The position numbers were made by a program, and so were the translations under genes. Shown here piece after piece: positions 33,602 to 42,794 of a DNA stretch of 64,000 bases. The DNA is from Armatimonadota bacterium (GTDB taxonomy: Bacteria; Armatimonadota; Fimbriimonadia; Fimbriimonadales; Fimbriimonadaceae), in assembly GCA_025360125.1 (NCBI GenBank), contig JANYCU010000041.1:1-64000 (forward strand), read 5' to 3'. How positions within the stretch are numbered: position 1 is the first letter of the stretch; the number at the start of each line of letters is the position of its first letter. The notes under the pieces were generated by a model, which had not been told where the DNA came from, searched no databases, and worked only from the letters and a program-made list of their open reading frames with translations.

Positions 33602-34081
33602 ATGGATCTAATTGATATTCGTCTTGTTCAGGTCGAAGATGCAGGCTCAATCAATGCCATCTACAACTACTATGTTCTGAGTTCCACGTGCACATTCCAC
33701 CTTGAGCCAGTCACTATCCAAGAGCGAACGGAGTGGCTCGACGGACACTCTGACCGCTATCCAGTCATTGTTGCTGGCTGCAGCTGGGCTTCCCTTTCAC
33801 CGTTCCGTCCCCGCCCTGCCTACGTCGGAACCGTGGAAAGCTCGGCATACGTCCATTATCTTCATCATCGTAAAGGGATAGGCCGGCTTCTCATGCTTGA
33901 TCTCATTTCCCGAGCCAAAGCTTTGGGGTACCACTCGATCATCGCAGGTGCAGAAGCCACTCAGTACGGAAGCATCCGCCTCCACGAAGGGCTCGGTTTC
34001 GAGCATGTGGCCCAATTCAAGCAAGTTGGATTCAAATTCGACACCTGGCTAGACACGGTCTTTTTGCAATTGATGCTCTAA
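33602..34081 (+). CDS. GNAT acetyltransferase, phosphinothricin-acetyltransferase-like
   Basis: The 159-residue product has the GNAT layout: IRLVQVEDAGSINAIYNYYV at the start (typical of PAT/bar-type enzymes), AYVHYLHHRKGIGRLLMLDL with the acetyl-CoA loop HHRKGIG, and a C-terminal IRLHEGLGFEHVAQF. It would move an acetyl group from acetyl-CoA to an amine substrate; in the nearest family the substrate is phosphinothricin or methionine sulfone, but this cannot be assigned here. It stands next to a second acetyltransferase gene, separated by 27 bases. Confidence 0.87.
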   Translation: MDLIDIRLVQVEDAGSINAIYNYYVLSSTCTFHLEPVTIQERTEWLDGHSDRYPVIVAGCSWASLSPFRPRPAYVGTVESSAYVHYLHHRKGIGRLLMLDLISRAKALGYHSIIAGAEATQYGSIRLHEGLGFEHVAQFKQVGFKFDTWLDTVFLQLML

Positions 34082-34108
34082 AGGTTGCCCACCTTTCATA
34101 ATGTCTTA

Positions 34109-34633
34109 ATGTCTTTTGAAATTCGCCTAGCGACCCGAGAAGATGAACCAGCAATTCAGCATGTCATCCGCACCGTATACGAGGAGTATGGCTGGCCGTG
34201 GTTTCCCGAAGGATATCACTTGGACCTTTACAACATCCACCAAGGATATTTCGAAAAAGGTGGTTCCTTTTGGGTGGGCGAGTTGGACGGTGAGATTATT
34301 GCGACGACTGCCCTTGAAGTGTTTCCACCATTTCCCGGTGAAACGGGCTTAGTTACGGTAGATGTGGCCCTGCGGGGTGCTGGCTGCGACTGCTCGCTTG
34401 AGAGGTTGTATATGCTGAAGGAAGGTCGTGGGAAAGGCTACGGCGCCCAGCTCTTTCAGCACACAGCCGACCACGCACGGTCACTCGGATGCAAACGGAT
34501 GGAAATATGGAGTGACAAGAAGCTCGTTGACGGGCATAGGCTGTATGAGAAAGTCGGAGCGGTGCTGGTAGGCGAGCGACTCTGCCATGACCCTGACCAA
34601 AGTCCGGAGTGGGGATTGGTCTTGGACCTTTGA
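34109..34633 (+). CDS. GNAT-family acetyltransferase
   Basis: I choose the ATG at 34109 (174 residues); an in-frame TTG at 34085 adds eight residues. The start FEIRLATREDEPAIQHVI is a usual GNAT N-terminus, the acetyl-CoA loop is EGRGKGYGAQLFQH, and the end is RLYEKVGAVLVGE. The substrate is unknown. It follows the first GNAT gene closely and may be co-transcribed with it. Confidence 0.85.
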   Translation: MSFEIRLATREDEPAIQHVIRTVYEEYGWPWFPEGYHLDLYNIHQGYFEKGGSFWVGELDGEIIATTALEVFPPFPGETGLVTVDVALRGAGCDCSLERLYMLKEGRGKGYGAQLFQHTADHARSLGCKRMEIWSDKKLVDGHRLYEKVGAVLVGERLCHDPDQSPEWGLVLDL

Positions 34634-35075
34634 ATGGCTAGTTTTCGTATTTCACGTTTCTTCCAAGTTTATTCCAAGCTGAGTTTGTAACCACCCTACT
34701 TCGACAAACAGAAGAGCCTTCGGCAGACTTCGCCGGGATCGCTTTTCGATAGCTTTAGGGTTCAATGGCTCGTCAGTTTAGTTCACCTACCCAGACCTGC
34801 GGAACTTTTGCTACGCTGATGCGCCAAAAGCTCCTCCGATCTGGGCTGAAACATTGACGCCCTTTCGGGCCTGTGCTGAACGTAATCCAAGCCCCGGCCA
34901 TTTTGTTAGCGGGGAAAGACTCTCCACTCGAACGTATTAGCCTCGCTCGTCGGGTTCTATCAAGTTAAAATTGGTAGCAATGCAGGGTGAGTTCTCGCCA
35001 TCTTAGGAGTCGAGGTATCCATTCAAACATTTTCCAGCAGTAAGTGAATGCCGTTTGACTACCCGGTTAACACAA
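34634..35075. other. Long intergenic stretch with structured DNA
   Basis: No protein is visible in this 440-base stretch. It contains three hairpins in a row between 34790 and 34914, described separately, and leads up to the terminator of the Gly-rich protein gene. Confidence 0.6.
34790..34914. ncRNA. Three-hairpin structured element, possible RNA
   Basis: CCCAGA (34790) pairs with TCTGGG (34840-34845) around an inner stem GGAACTTTTG/CAAAAGCTCC (34801-34834); GCCC-tttc-GGGC follows at 34859-34870; CCCCG (34892) pairs with CGGGG (34910-34914). The structure would form on either strand. I compared it by eye with RNase P, SRP RNA, tmRNA and 6S RNA and found no match, so its identity and strand are unknown. 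Confidence 0.3.
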
Positions 35076-35106
35076 CAAAGCCCCAGTCTAAACGACTGAG
35101 GCTTTG
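35076..35106 (-). terminator. Terminator of the Gly-rich exported protein gene
   Basis: CAAAGCCCCAGTC pairs with GACTGAGGCTTTG (one mismatch) across a 5-base loop. It lies 19 bases downstream of the stop of the minus-strand gene at 35125. Confidence 0.7.
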
Positions 35107-35124
35107 CATAGTTCTTCTGACTGA

Positions 35125-35691
35125 CTAAGGTGTTGGAGGAGGCGTTCCGCCCTTTCCTTTACCTTTGCCTGCTCCAGCTCCAGCGCCTGGAGGGCCACCT
35201 GGCTTACCACCGCCGAATGCGGCTCGCATTTTTTCTCGAGCTGCTTTCATTTCCTTATCGTAGTTGGTCATTTGGGCTGGGGTCAAAATCTTGGCCAATC
35301 CCGAATGATAACCTTCCCCAATTGCCTTGAACTGAGCTTTTTGAGCGTCAGTTGGCTTTGGTCGCTGAGCAGGAGGTGACCCTTTTGCTGGAGGAGTGCC
35401 AAATCCGAGGCTCTTCATGAGGGCTTCACTCTTAGCTTTAGTTGCATCTTTCAGAGCTTTTACTGCTGCGTTTTGCTTAGCGTTGAGGCCGAGTTTAGCA
35501 AGGATTTCGGAATCCATGCCCATCATTCCGCCACCACGTCGCTGACCGCCACCAGGACCACCAGCTTTCGCTCCGCCTTTTTGACCTGCGCCTGACTTAG
35601 CTCCGCCAGGGCCTGCACCTTGAGCAAATGCTGATACGGAGATGACTCCCATTACAGCAATCGCGACAAACATTTTGATTACATTTTTCAT
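35125..35691 (-). CDS. Exported Gly/Lys-rich protein with LTXXQ-like region
   Basis: The 188-residue product has a signal peptide (MKNVIKMFVAIAVMGVISVS, cut after AFA). The mature part starts and ends in Gly/Lys/Pro-rich low-complexity segments (GGGKPGGPPGAGAG). The middle has helices (LNAKQNAAVKALKDATKAKS and KILTPAQMTNYDKEM), the second resembling the LTxxQ motif of Spy-type periplasmic proteins. It is likely to be a periplasmic or secreted helper rather than an enzyme. It stands as a single gene. Confidence 0.8.
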   Translation of the reverse strand: MKNVIKMFVAIAVMGVISVSAFAQGAGPGGAKSGAGQKGGAKAGGPGGGQRRGGGMMGMDSEILAKLGLNAKQNAAVKALKDATKAKSEALMKSLGFGTPPAKGSPPAQRPKPTDAQKAQFKAIGEGYHSGLAKILTPAQMTNYDKEMKAAREKMRAAFGGGKPGGPPGAGAGAGKGKGKGGTPPPTP

Positions 35692-35751
35692 TTTTTCTTC
35701 CTGAACTCCAAGTATCAGTTAAACCGTCTAACGACCCCAAAAGTGCCAAGT

Positions 35752-36489
35752 TCACTTTAATTTTGCCAATGTCTTTGCTTGGGACTTTTCGACTACTTCG
35801 CGAATCGCTGGATGATCGGCTTTCAAGAACGCTTCGGGCTCTCCGACAAACACGATCTCGCCTTGATGCAAAAACGCCACCCGGTCCGCTGTACGCTGTA
35901 CGCTCGTGATATCGTGACTCACCAGAACGCTGGTCGCTCCTAATGTCTTGCGCAAACTCGCTACTAATTCGTCTATCTGATAGGTTGTTATTGGGTCCAG
36001 ACCGGTCGTAGGCTCGTCATACAACAAAACTTTGGGGTTTAGAGCGATTGCACGGGCCATACCGACCCGTTTTTTCATTCCACCACTAAGTTCGGCTGGG
36101 AGTAAATCTTCATTCCCAGTTAGGTTGACTCGACTCAGTGTATCGGTCAGCAATACGGCCTCTTCTTTGGCTGATAGGTGCAAATGACGGCGCACGCCAA
36201 ACAGAATATTCTGGCCAACGGTCAAGTAGTCGAAAAGAGCCGCACTCTGGAAGACCATTCCCATCCGCTTCCGCGCTTCCTCAGCATCGGTTTGAACGTT
36301 GATGCCGTCAACGACTATGTCGCCACTTGTTTGGCGAATGAGACCACTGATGCATCGCAAGAGGGTCGTTTTACCGCCACCGCTGCTACCCATCACAGCC
36401 ATAATCTCTCCGTCGCCGACATGCAACGAGACGTTCTTGAGGACTTGATTCTCGCCAAATGAATGAGACAAATTCTTGATTTCAATCAT
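35752..36489 (-). CDS. ABC ATPase, MlaF/Ttg2A type
   Basis: The 245-residue product has all ABC ATPase motifs: Walker A GSSGGGKTT (34-42), Q81, signature LSGGMKKR (134-141), Walker B LLYDEP (155-160) and the H-loop SHD. The sequence SGGMKKRVGMARAI and YDEPTTGLDPITT is typical of MlaF, the ATPase for retrograde phospholipid or solvent-resistance transport. Partner genes mlaE and mlaD are not adjacent in this window. It overlaps the stop of the AraC-family gene before it by four bases, an unusual neighbour for an Mla ATPase. Confidence 0.9.
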   Translation of the reverse strand: MIEIKNLSHSFGENQVLKNVSLHVGDGEIMAVMGSSGGGKTTLLRCISGLIRQTSGDIVVDGINVQTDAEEARKRMGMVFQSAALFDYLTVGQNILFGVRRHLHLSAKEEAVLLTDTLSRVNLTGNEDLLPAELSGGMKKRVGMARAIALNPKVLLYDEPTTGLDPITTYQIDELVASLRKTLGATSVLVSHDITSVQRTADRVAFLHQGEIVFVGEPEAFLKADHPAIREVVEKSQAKTLAKLK

Positions 36490-37709
36490 AAGCCCCTGAC
36501 CCTCTTAAACTCCGATGGGCTCATTCCAAACCGCTGACCAAACGCACGACTAAAACTCGCCAAACCCGTAAAACCCACCGCATGGGCAATTTCAGAAACA
36601 CTTCCTTGACCGCCCTCAAGCATCATCTTAGCCTTCTCTAGTCGGGTTGCGATGAGATACTGATGAAAGGGTTTTCCAACCGCCTGCTTAAACAAGAACC
36701 GGAAATGCGATGTACTCATGCCGACTTGGTTCGCGACATCGTCGTCCGATAGATCGGCCGCGAAATGCCTATCGACAACGGAAAGTGCTTTTTCAACAAT
36801 TTTAGGTTGAATTTCGTCGGTGTTCAACCAGTCGCCAACGACGCGGTTCACCATCTCAGATGACTTTGCCTCAATTTCTGCGATACTCGAGCATTTGTCA
36901 TAGCTGCGGGCGGCTTCTAGTTGAATTTTATGCAATGATCGCGCCCCACCGGCTTCAAGCATTCCGGCAGTAATGATCGCCAGAAAGGTCAAAGCTTCGC
37001 TACGGGCTTCGTCGAGATCGCTTGTCACTTGAAACGCTTCATGAACCTGGTTCATCGCCTTTAAGAATCGAGTTCGGTCGCGTAGCCGCACAATCGCACT
37101 GAGTTCTGAAAGTGGAATTCCTTGGCCGGAAGAATGGAATGGGCATTTGCTTTGGCTGGCGCACTCAAATACGATGTCGTAAATAACAAACGAAGAGGCC
37201 AAACCGAGGTCTTTAAAAACAACCCGGTCAAACGTCGTTCCAGCCGGAACTTCAACCGTCAAAACATCTAATCTGACTCTGGTTGAATCGATAAACACAC
37301 ATCCAACCGTCTCAATTGAGCTGCCGTCGCCAAAAAAGCTCTCCAATAGCTCCGATTCATGAGCATCTCGGTAGTGACGGTTCCGCACAAGCTCAAGAGT
37401 AAAGACCAGCTCACCATGGTTCAAAAACTGAAGTGCTGCTCCACGACCACCTTTGGCGTCGCTGTTAGAGAAAAGAGCAAACACACCCAAAATATGGATG
37501 CGGCGCACAAACTTTCCCGATGGGGCTCCAACCGCCAAACTGACGGGCAATGCGCGGTTAGGATGCTTTTCACTTGGCCCACCTTGGCTCTGCCAACCAG
37601 GTTCATCGGAAAATGAAATTCCCAAAGGACGCATATGTGCGTCCCTTGGAACTTTTCCGCGCGGAAACTTTGCGAGAATGAGTTCCGCGCTTCCGTCGGG
37701 TTCAATCAT
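36486..37709 (-). CDS. AraC-family transcription regulator with large N-terminal domain
   Basis: The 407-residue product has the AraC HTH at about 305-405: ALSVVDRHFAADLSDDDVAN, VGMSTSHFRFLFKQ and the second helix pair SVSEIAHAVGFTGLASFSRA, which matches the AraC signature. The first 290 residues, with CPFHSSGQG near 190, are probably a sensory domain that I do not recognise. It overlaps the ABC ATPase gene behind it by four bases and starts four bases after the stop of the peptide-binding gene. It may regulate that operon. Confidence 0.85.
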   Translation of the reverse strand: MIEPDGSAELILAKFPRGKVPRDAHMRPLGISFSDEPGWQSQGGPSEKHPNRALPVSLAVGAPSGKFVRRIHILGVFALFSNSDAKGGRGAALQFLNHGELVFTLELVRNRHYRDAHESELLESFFGDGSSIETVGCVFIDSTRVRLDVLTVEVPAGTTFDRVVFKDLGLASSFVIYDIVFECASQSKCPFHSSGQGIPLSELSAIVRLRDRTRFLKAMNQVHEAFQVTSDLDEARSEALTFLAIITAGMLEAGGARSLHKIQLEAARSYDKCSSIAEIEAKSSEMVNRVVGDWLNTDEIQPKIVEKALSVVDRHFAADLSDDDVANQVGMSTSHFRFLFKQAVGKPFHQYLIATRLEKAKMMLEGGQGSVSEIAHAVGFTGLASFSRAFGQRFGMSPSEFKRVRGL

Positions 37710-37712
37710 GGT

Positions 37713-39338
37713 CTATTTTACGGCCGTCGTGGTGTGCGGCAGGTGGCCAAAGGCCGAGTTTCGAATTCCGCTCACTCGCTTACTAATCAGCTCAGCATCC
37801 TTTTGGTAGTAAATGGGTATGAACGGCGCATCTTGCAGAACAATATCCTCGGCCTTAGCGTAAAGCTCTTTCCGTTTGTTCTCATCCATTGTCATATCAC
37901 CTTCTCGGCAAAGCGCATCGTACTGATCATTCTTATAATTGATCTTATTTTCATTGCCATAGCTAGCCAACAAGGTCGACAAGAAATTTTCAGGATCCAA
38001 GTAATCGGCAGCCCAACGCATATGGAAGATTTCCATTTTGTGGCTGTTGTGTTTAGCAAGATAGGATGCCCATTCCATCTTTTGCGATTTGAGGGTTATC
38101 CCAAGATTCTGTTTGAGTTGCTGCTGGATAGCCTGGGCCGCGTTTTCGACGTCTGGACGGCCATCACGGTAGTTGAATTCTAGCTCAGGGAAGCCTTTTC
38201 CATCGGGGAAGCCAGCTTCAGCCAAAAGAGCTTTGGCTTTGGCCACGTCAAACGGCAACATATTGGTTTTTTCGCGGAAGTATTTGACGCTTGGAGGCAG
38301 AATGGCGTCGGCACGGCGGTTGATACCACCCAAGACTTCCTTAATGATATAGTCGCGATCCAGCGCCATGCCAATTGCTTGTCGCACGCGGCGATCTTTC
38401 AGAGCAGGAACAACATCGCAATTCATACCCAAGTAATACATGGACGGTCGATCGAAGTACTGAAGGTCCTGAACTAATTTTGCATCCTCTTTGATGGCCT
38501 TCAGATCTTGCAACTCAAGAGTAATCAGATCGAGGTCACCTGTTTTGTACTTATTCAGTCGGCTTTGGGCATCTTTAATGAACGGTCGCTCAATCCTGTC
38601 GAGCTTAGGTGCGCCGTCATGATAGTCCTTATTTGCGACGAGCACAACAATTGTGTCCGGCGCAAATTTTTCCATCTTAAAGGGGCCAGTTCCAACCATT
38701 TCTTCAATCTTTGCCATGTCTTTGAGTCGATCTGGCAATGCTTCTTTTGCATAAACATAGCTACATGCATATGTCAATTTGTCCAAGAAGTAAGGACGCG
38801 CCTTGTCAATCGTGATTTCGAGAGTACTTGGGTCAACGACCTTGATTCCTTTAACTTCCTTTACTGCGCCAGTCTTGTCGTTGAGTCTTTCAGATACTCC
38901 AACGATGTCGGCCATATATGTTTTCGCGGTTGGACTGGAATAATTTGGATCGCATGATCGCTCCATGCACCACTTGAAGTCATCGGCGGTAACTTCTCGG
39001 CCATTGGTGAACTTAATTCCCTTCTTGAGATGGAAGGTGTACTTAGTTCCGTCGGGTGAAATATCCCATTTTTCGGCAAGGTTGGGTTGCACTCGGTTAT
39101 CTTCGCCCCACTTAACCAGGCCCTCAAATTCTTGCTGAATAATGTCAATCGTGTCCCCATCCTGAACCTTTGCTGGATCGAGGGTTGTTGGGATGGTTGG
39201 CAAAGCGTATCGAAACACGCCGACAGTTCCGGTGGCACTTTGCCGACCTGAGAACCCTTCCCCGCCTTTGTTGCCGCCGGAGCAACCGAAGAGTGAGAGT
39301 CCAACGACTCCAATGACAATGTATGAACCTGTTCGCAT
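37713..39338 (-). CDS. Oligopeptide ABC transporter substrate-binding lipoprotein (SBP_bac_5)
   Basis: The 541-residue product has a lipoprotein signal (VVGLSLFGC, Cys19) followed by a Gly-rich linker and a full-length DppA/OppA-type domain: LDPAKVQDGDTIDIIQQEFE, TYTFHLKKGIKFTNGREVTA, VGTGPFKMEKFAPD and the AIGMALDRDYII segment. It would bind peptides or other solutes outside the cytoplasmic membrane. Permease genes are not in the window. It is 21 bases behind recO and 3 bases ahead of the AraC gene, so all four may be one transcript. Confidence 0.9.
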   Translation of the reverse strand: MRTGSYIVIGVVGLSLFGCSGGNKGGEGFSGRQSATGTVGVFRYALPTIPTTLDPAKVQDGDTIDIIQQEFEGLVKWGEDNRVQPNLAEKWDISPDGTKYTFHLKKGIKFTNGREVTADDFKWCMERSCDPNYSSPTAKTYMADIVGVSERLNDKTGAVKEVKGIKVVDPSTLEITIDKARPYFLDKLTYACSYVYAKEALPDRLKDMAKIEEMVGTGPFKMEKFAPDTIVVLVANKDYHDGAPKLDRIERPFIKDAQSRLNKYKTGDLDLITLELQDLKAIKEDAKLVQDLQYFDRPSMYYLGMNCDVVPALKDRRVRQAIGMALDRDYIIKEVLGGINRRADAILPPSVKYFREKTNMLPFDVAKAKALLAEAGFPDGKGFPELEFNYRDGRPDVENAAQAIQQQLKQNLGITLKSQKMEWASYLAKHNSHKMEIFHMRWAADYLDPENFLSTLLASYGNENKINYKNDQYDALCREGDMTMDENKRKELYAKAEDIVLQDAPFIPIYYQKDAELISKRVSGIRNSAFGHLPHTTTAVK

Positions 39339-39359
39339 GGCTGTTCCAAAGATTTTACA

Positions 39360-40097
39360 TTAAGAAATGTCCCGAAGGGACGAAAGTAAGTGCTGTCTTG
39401 CAAGAAGTGGTGATTCGGTGACCGCTTCCCAAATAGGTTGAAGGGCAAAAAGACACTCCTGGGTAAATTTCATGCTCACAGGAGGACGATCGAGTGCGAC
39501 CAAAGCCGAAAGACCATAAAGGACTTCGGCTCGCACTAAATACCGATCCGAAATCTGCTGGGCTCGATCTGCTACCACATAGCCGCCACTAGCAGGTGAA
39601 ATGTAAGCCTCCGATTCAAGGATTTTGCTATCCGTCAAAACGCATCGATTAAACGATGGAAGGAAGCCCGTTATTTCGAGAAGCTTAACTTCGGCCCAAG
39701 CAAGTGCAACCATCGGGTTCGCGTGTTTCTCTAATGCTTCGAGAGTCTGAAAGCAAAGTTCGAAGGCCTCTTCAAAGCACTCTTCATATGGCATAACTTG
39801 GCTAAAAAGTTCGATCCAGCTCAGTCCAAGGTTTAATCGGTCAAAGTCTTGCCTTAACCCGTGGAACGAGCTGCGAGGCTGAGCAGACGTGATGAACTTC
39901 TGCTTTTTCCCGCTTGCAAAAGTAAATTGGCCGATGCTGAGAGGTTCGGTGACGCCCCTGAGTCGGGAAGCGGGCTTTTTTGCGCCCTTGGCGACAACGT
40001 CAATTTTTCCAAGCTCCCGAGAGAAGATCGTCAATCGGCGATCGGATTCACCCGTATCTCGACGCCGGAGAACGATTGCTTCTACAGTGGTGTCCAT
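39360..40097 (-). CDS. recO: DNA repair protein RecO
   Basis: The 245-residue product has the RecO layout: an OB-fold N-terminus beginning DTTVEAIVLRRRDTGESDRR with SRELGKIDVVAKGAKKP, then LRGVTEPLSIGQFTF, and a helical C-terminus with PMVALAWAEVKLLEITGFLP. The family's usual length is about 240. RecO works with RecR to load RecA on SSB-covered single-stranded DNA. Family members often have a zinc site in the C-terminal domain; here I see only one of the expected cysteines (NRCVL), so it is probably zinc-free. Confidence 0.92.
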   Translation of the reverse strand: MDTTVEAIVLRRRDTGESDRRLTIFSRELGKIDVVAKGAKKPASRLRGVTEPLSIGQFTFASGKKQKFITSAQPRSSFHGLRQDFDRLNLGLSWIELFSQVMPYEECFEEAFELCFQTLEALEKHANPMVALAWAEVKLLEITGFLPSFNRCVLTDSKILESEAYISPASGGYVVADRAQQISDRYLVRAEVLYGLSALVALDRPPVSMKFTQECLFALQPIWEAVTESPLLARQHLLSSLRDIS

Positions 40098-40119
40098 AAC
40101 TTGACAGATATCCAGCAGG

Positions 40120-40158
40120 CAAGAAAGGCATTTGATAAACCATCAAATGCCTTTCTTG
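40120..40158. terminator. Perfect 17-bp hairpin between recO and the DUF6754 operon
   Basis: CAAGAAAGGCATTTGAT pairs with ATCAAATGCCTTTCTTG across a 5-base loop. It lies between the end of the membrane operon (40211) and the start of recO, so it most likely ends the operon. The T-run after the stem is short. Confidence 0.65.
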
Positions 40159-40210
40159 AATTCAGCTAAGAAAGCCGCCTCGCAGTGCAAGACGACTTTT
40201 GCGTTTGAAT

Positions 40211-40948
40211 CTACTTACCGTGGAACAAGGTCTTATAGAAGAACTCATTCCAGATGAAGTACATTCGGTCGATAACCAAGGTAAACCGCATCATGACCGT
40301 GGTACCAAAGATAGCTCCGAAGCCGATCATCAGCAAGTAACGGCCCATGATATTGACCTTCAAGATAATCTTGTTCTTGACTTCGAAGCTAAACAAGAAA
40401 TAGCTAAGAACGCTCACCAAAGTGAACATGAACAAGAAGTTTGAAATTGCCTGGGACCAATAGACGTTGGCGGCGATGACTTGAGGATTGATGCCAGAGT
40501 CAGCCCCGGGAACCAAGAAACCAGAAGTACCAATGATTGGCTTCATTCCTGCACGAACTTGTGGTCCGTACGTGTCGAAGTAAGCCTGTATCTGCTGACC
40601 AGACCAGACACCCAAAACAATTCCGAGTGGAACGCGAGCCATCCAGTTATGCTTTTTGCTGAAAACCATATAGCTCATAAAGCCAACAGGCAACAAAGCG
40701 GCATAAATCCAGTGACCGCCAGATTGGGCTTTGCCCGCCTCATCGACGGTTCCCATCATTCGGTCATACCAGATTGTATGTAAGGACTCTGTCCAAACTC
40801 CGACGGCGGCCCATCCGGCGGCCAAGCCTAAGAATAGGTGTTCGCAGAACCGATAGAACTTGTTCTCTTTGTAAAGAACACTGAAAAGCCCGACGGTAAC
40901 GACCACGCCAGCAGCTTTCGAGAGAGCGTAATAGAGTTCTAAGTTCAT
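40211..40948 (-). CDS. Multi-pass membrane protein, last gene of the DUF6754 operon
   Basis: The 245-residue product has about six to seven membrane helices (for example AAGVVVTVGLFSVLY, LFLGLAAGWAAVGVW, LFMFTLVSVLSYFLF). No catalytic motif is visible and I recognise no family. It overlaps the preceding gene by four bases and completes a six-gene membrane operon. Its products may form a complex together. Confidence 0.85.
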   Translation of the reverse strand: MNLELYYALSKAAGVVVTVGLFSVLYKENKFYRFCEHLFLGLAAGWAAVGVWTESLHTIWYDRMMGTVDEAGKAQSGGHWIYAALLPVGFMSYMVFSKKHNWMARVPLGIVLGVWSGQQIQAYFDTYGPQVRAGMKPIIGTSGFLVPGADSGINPQVIAANVYWSQAISNFLFMFTLVSVLSYFLFSFEVKNKIILKVNIMGRYLLMIGFGAIFGTTVMMRFTLVIDRMYFIWNEFFYKTLFHGK

Positions 40949-41886
40949 GAGTTCTTTGCTCCTTTTCGTGCCATTGCCATTTCGACGTTACCGATGACCA
41001 CCAAGACGATCATCAGGGCAAGGGCAAAGTGAAGCGTTGGATAGTATTTCGATCCGCTGCCCGTATTGTCTTTACCAGGGAATCCAGCAATTTGGTCGGT
41101 GACCTTCGTTGATGCAACTTCGATCTTCCCATCTTTATCTGGAACGTTAAGCCCCTTATCCATCATTACTTCGACATCGTAAACTCCCTTGAGTCCACCT
41201 AAGAATCCAGCAATCTGGCCTGAATTGTAATAAACATCCGTCTCCGGAACCATAACTCCGGTTACTGCGAAGATCATCGGCACCTTGTGCGACGAAATGA
41301 ATTGAACGTGGAAGTCAGATGTTTTACTTGCCGTTACGTCGATGACAAGTTTAAAGTCTTCAATCTTTTGAATCTTTTCAAGGACAGGTGACTCCATGAC
41401 CGATCGAAGTTTGCCCGTTGAATCGGTTCCTCGCTTAGGACTAAACATCTTCTTCACATCTTGACCAACGTTGTTGATTGCGACGTCGGAGTTTGGATAG
41501 AAGCCAGCTTGAACCCAATCTTCCCACTGCTTATACTCTCGCGAACCTTCTTTCTTCATCATCGCGTTAACTTCGGTGATGACGTCTTGGGCGCATCTCG
41601 GAGATTGAGCGTCTGCCGATGACCACATCGCGAATTTGACTTCCTTTCTCATCAGAATTCGGAGAATTGCGATCAATTCAGCTTTACTTTCGCCACGAGT
41701 TGAGCCAGTCCAGTCGGTGCCGAGGAGGACCGTATCGCCTTTTTCAAGCGTCATCAATGATTTGAACGTTGCGGCTGAACTATCAACAGGCTTATTGGGC
41801 ATTTTGATGTCAAAAAACAACGGGATTGATGCAGCCAAAACCAGCAACAAATAGACTGTGTATTTTGGAATAGTCTTAATTTTCAT
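40945..41886 (-). CDS. Two-helix membrane protein with large external domain
   Basis: The 313-residue product has an N-terminal membrane helix (YTVYLLLVLAASIPLFF), an outside domain of about 240 residues, and a C-terminal helix (HFALALMIVLVVIGNVEMAM). The outside part has a strand TVLLGTDWTGSTRGESKAEL that looks like the first strand of a Rossmann-like fold, and VVFI-type strands later. Function is unknown. Stop and start are shared with the neighbouring genes by one and four bases, so it is tightly co-translated. Confidence 0.85.
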   Translation of the reverse strand: MKIKTIPKYTVYLLLVLAASIPLFFDIKMPNKPVDSSAATFKSLMTLEKGDTVLLGTDWTGSTRGESKAELIAILRILMRKEVKFAMWSSADAQSPRCAQDVITEVNAMMKKEGSREYKQWEDWVQAGFYPNSDVAINNVGQDVKKMFSPKRGTDSTGKLRSVMESPVLEKIQKIEDFKLVIDVTASKTSDFHVQFISSHKVPMIFAVTGVMVPETDVYYNSGQIAGFLGGLKGVYDVEVMMDKGLNVPDKDGKIEVASTKVTDQIAGFPGKDNTGSGSKYYPTLHFALALMIVLVVIGNVEMAMARKGAKNS

Positions 41887-42794
41887 TATTTGCCCCCCTT
41901 CTCAAGTCCGAGCCAGATGCGAACCGCCATGCTGAGGGTTCCTAACCCGATACCGAATTTAATTCCGGTAATCGCTGGAGTTTGGAATGTTCCTCGTATC
42001 CATTTCGATATTTCAGCAAGCTTCAAGTTTTGGATTAAGTCGTGAGTCACACCTGGTTTAGCAAAGTGCTCATCAATGAACTTGGTGTCCCAGAGATAAG
42101 CAATGCCACCCATTAAGCTAAAGATCACGAGCAAAGCTGTTCCCAGCAAAATCGTGGCCTCAACCGATCGAGCTCGGAATGCTCGATACGCGGCAGATAG
42201 GATGAAGAACGCAATGATTGAGAACATCGCCGCGTCCATTTGTTGCAACAGGCCTTCGAACAAGAAGTCTCGGCCCATGTTAATAGCTCCCCATTTCTCT
42301 GGGTTGTCAAAGTCAATCGTCTTGGTTGCTTCTCGAATATGGAAGTCACCGTAGCCGAGGAACACCATCAGTAGCAACGAAACGATAAGAACAACGCTGA
42401 AAGCCCAGTCTCTTTGTCGCTTAGCGATCCTAGTACCGTGAATCTTTAGGATGCTGAAGATTCCAAGGCCAAGCATGAAAGCGGCGAGAACTTGAGCAAT
42501 GGTGCCAACGATACTGTTGCTGTCATTTAAGAAATCGGCAACTTTTTCGATCCCACCATTTGGCAGCTGAGTGTTCTTATCAAAATTGATGGCTTTGGGC
42601 CAGTATTGATAAAGCACGAAGAACGCTCCTGAAAGGAACGTCAGGATCCAAATGATGGGCCTACGTGCCTGAGATGGAGCCTTGGAAAGTCCAAACACTA
42701 TCAGGGCTCCAACCAAAATGGTCAAAATGACCATCATCCAGAGGTCTTTGGAAAACGGAACCTTTGTCCAAAAATTAATTTCGTTTACTTTCAT
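41886..42794 (-). CDS. Multi-pass membrane protein of the DUF6754 operon
   Basis: The 302-residue product has about six membrane helices, starting with DLWMMVILTILVGALIVFGL and then IIWILTFLSGAFFVLYQY, with further ones near residues 85, 130, 190 and 210. There is no recognised domain. It overlaps the preceding DUF6754 gene by four bases. Probably part of one complex with its neighbours. Confidence 0.85.
   Translation of the reverse strand: MKVNEINFWTKVPFSKDLWMMVILTILVGALIVFGLSKAPSQARRPIIWILTFLSGAFFVLYQYWPKAINFDKNTQLPNGGIEKVADFLNDSNSIVGTIAQVLAAFMLGLGIFSILKIHGTRIAKRQRDWAFSVVLIVSLLLMVFLGYGDFHIREATKTIDFDNPEKWGAINMGRDFLFEGLLQQMDAAMFSIIAFFILSAAYRAFRARSVEATILLGTALLVIFSLMGGIAYLWDTKFIDEHFAKPGVTHDLIQNLKLAEISKWIRGTFQTPAITGIKFGIGLGTLSMAVRIWLGLEKGGK

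Noticed and set aside
34741-34960. Gene-free stretch considered as RNase P RNA, SRP RNA, tmRNA or 6S RNA
   Set aside because: None of the conserved blocks of those RNAs could be found on either strand.
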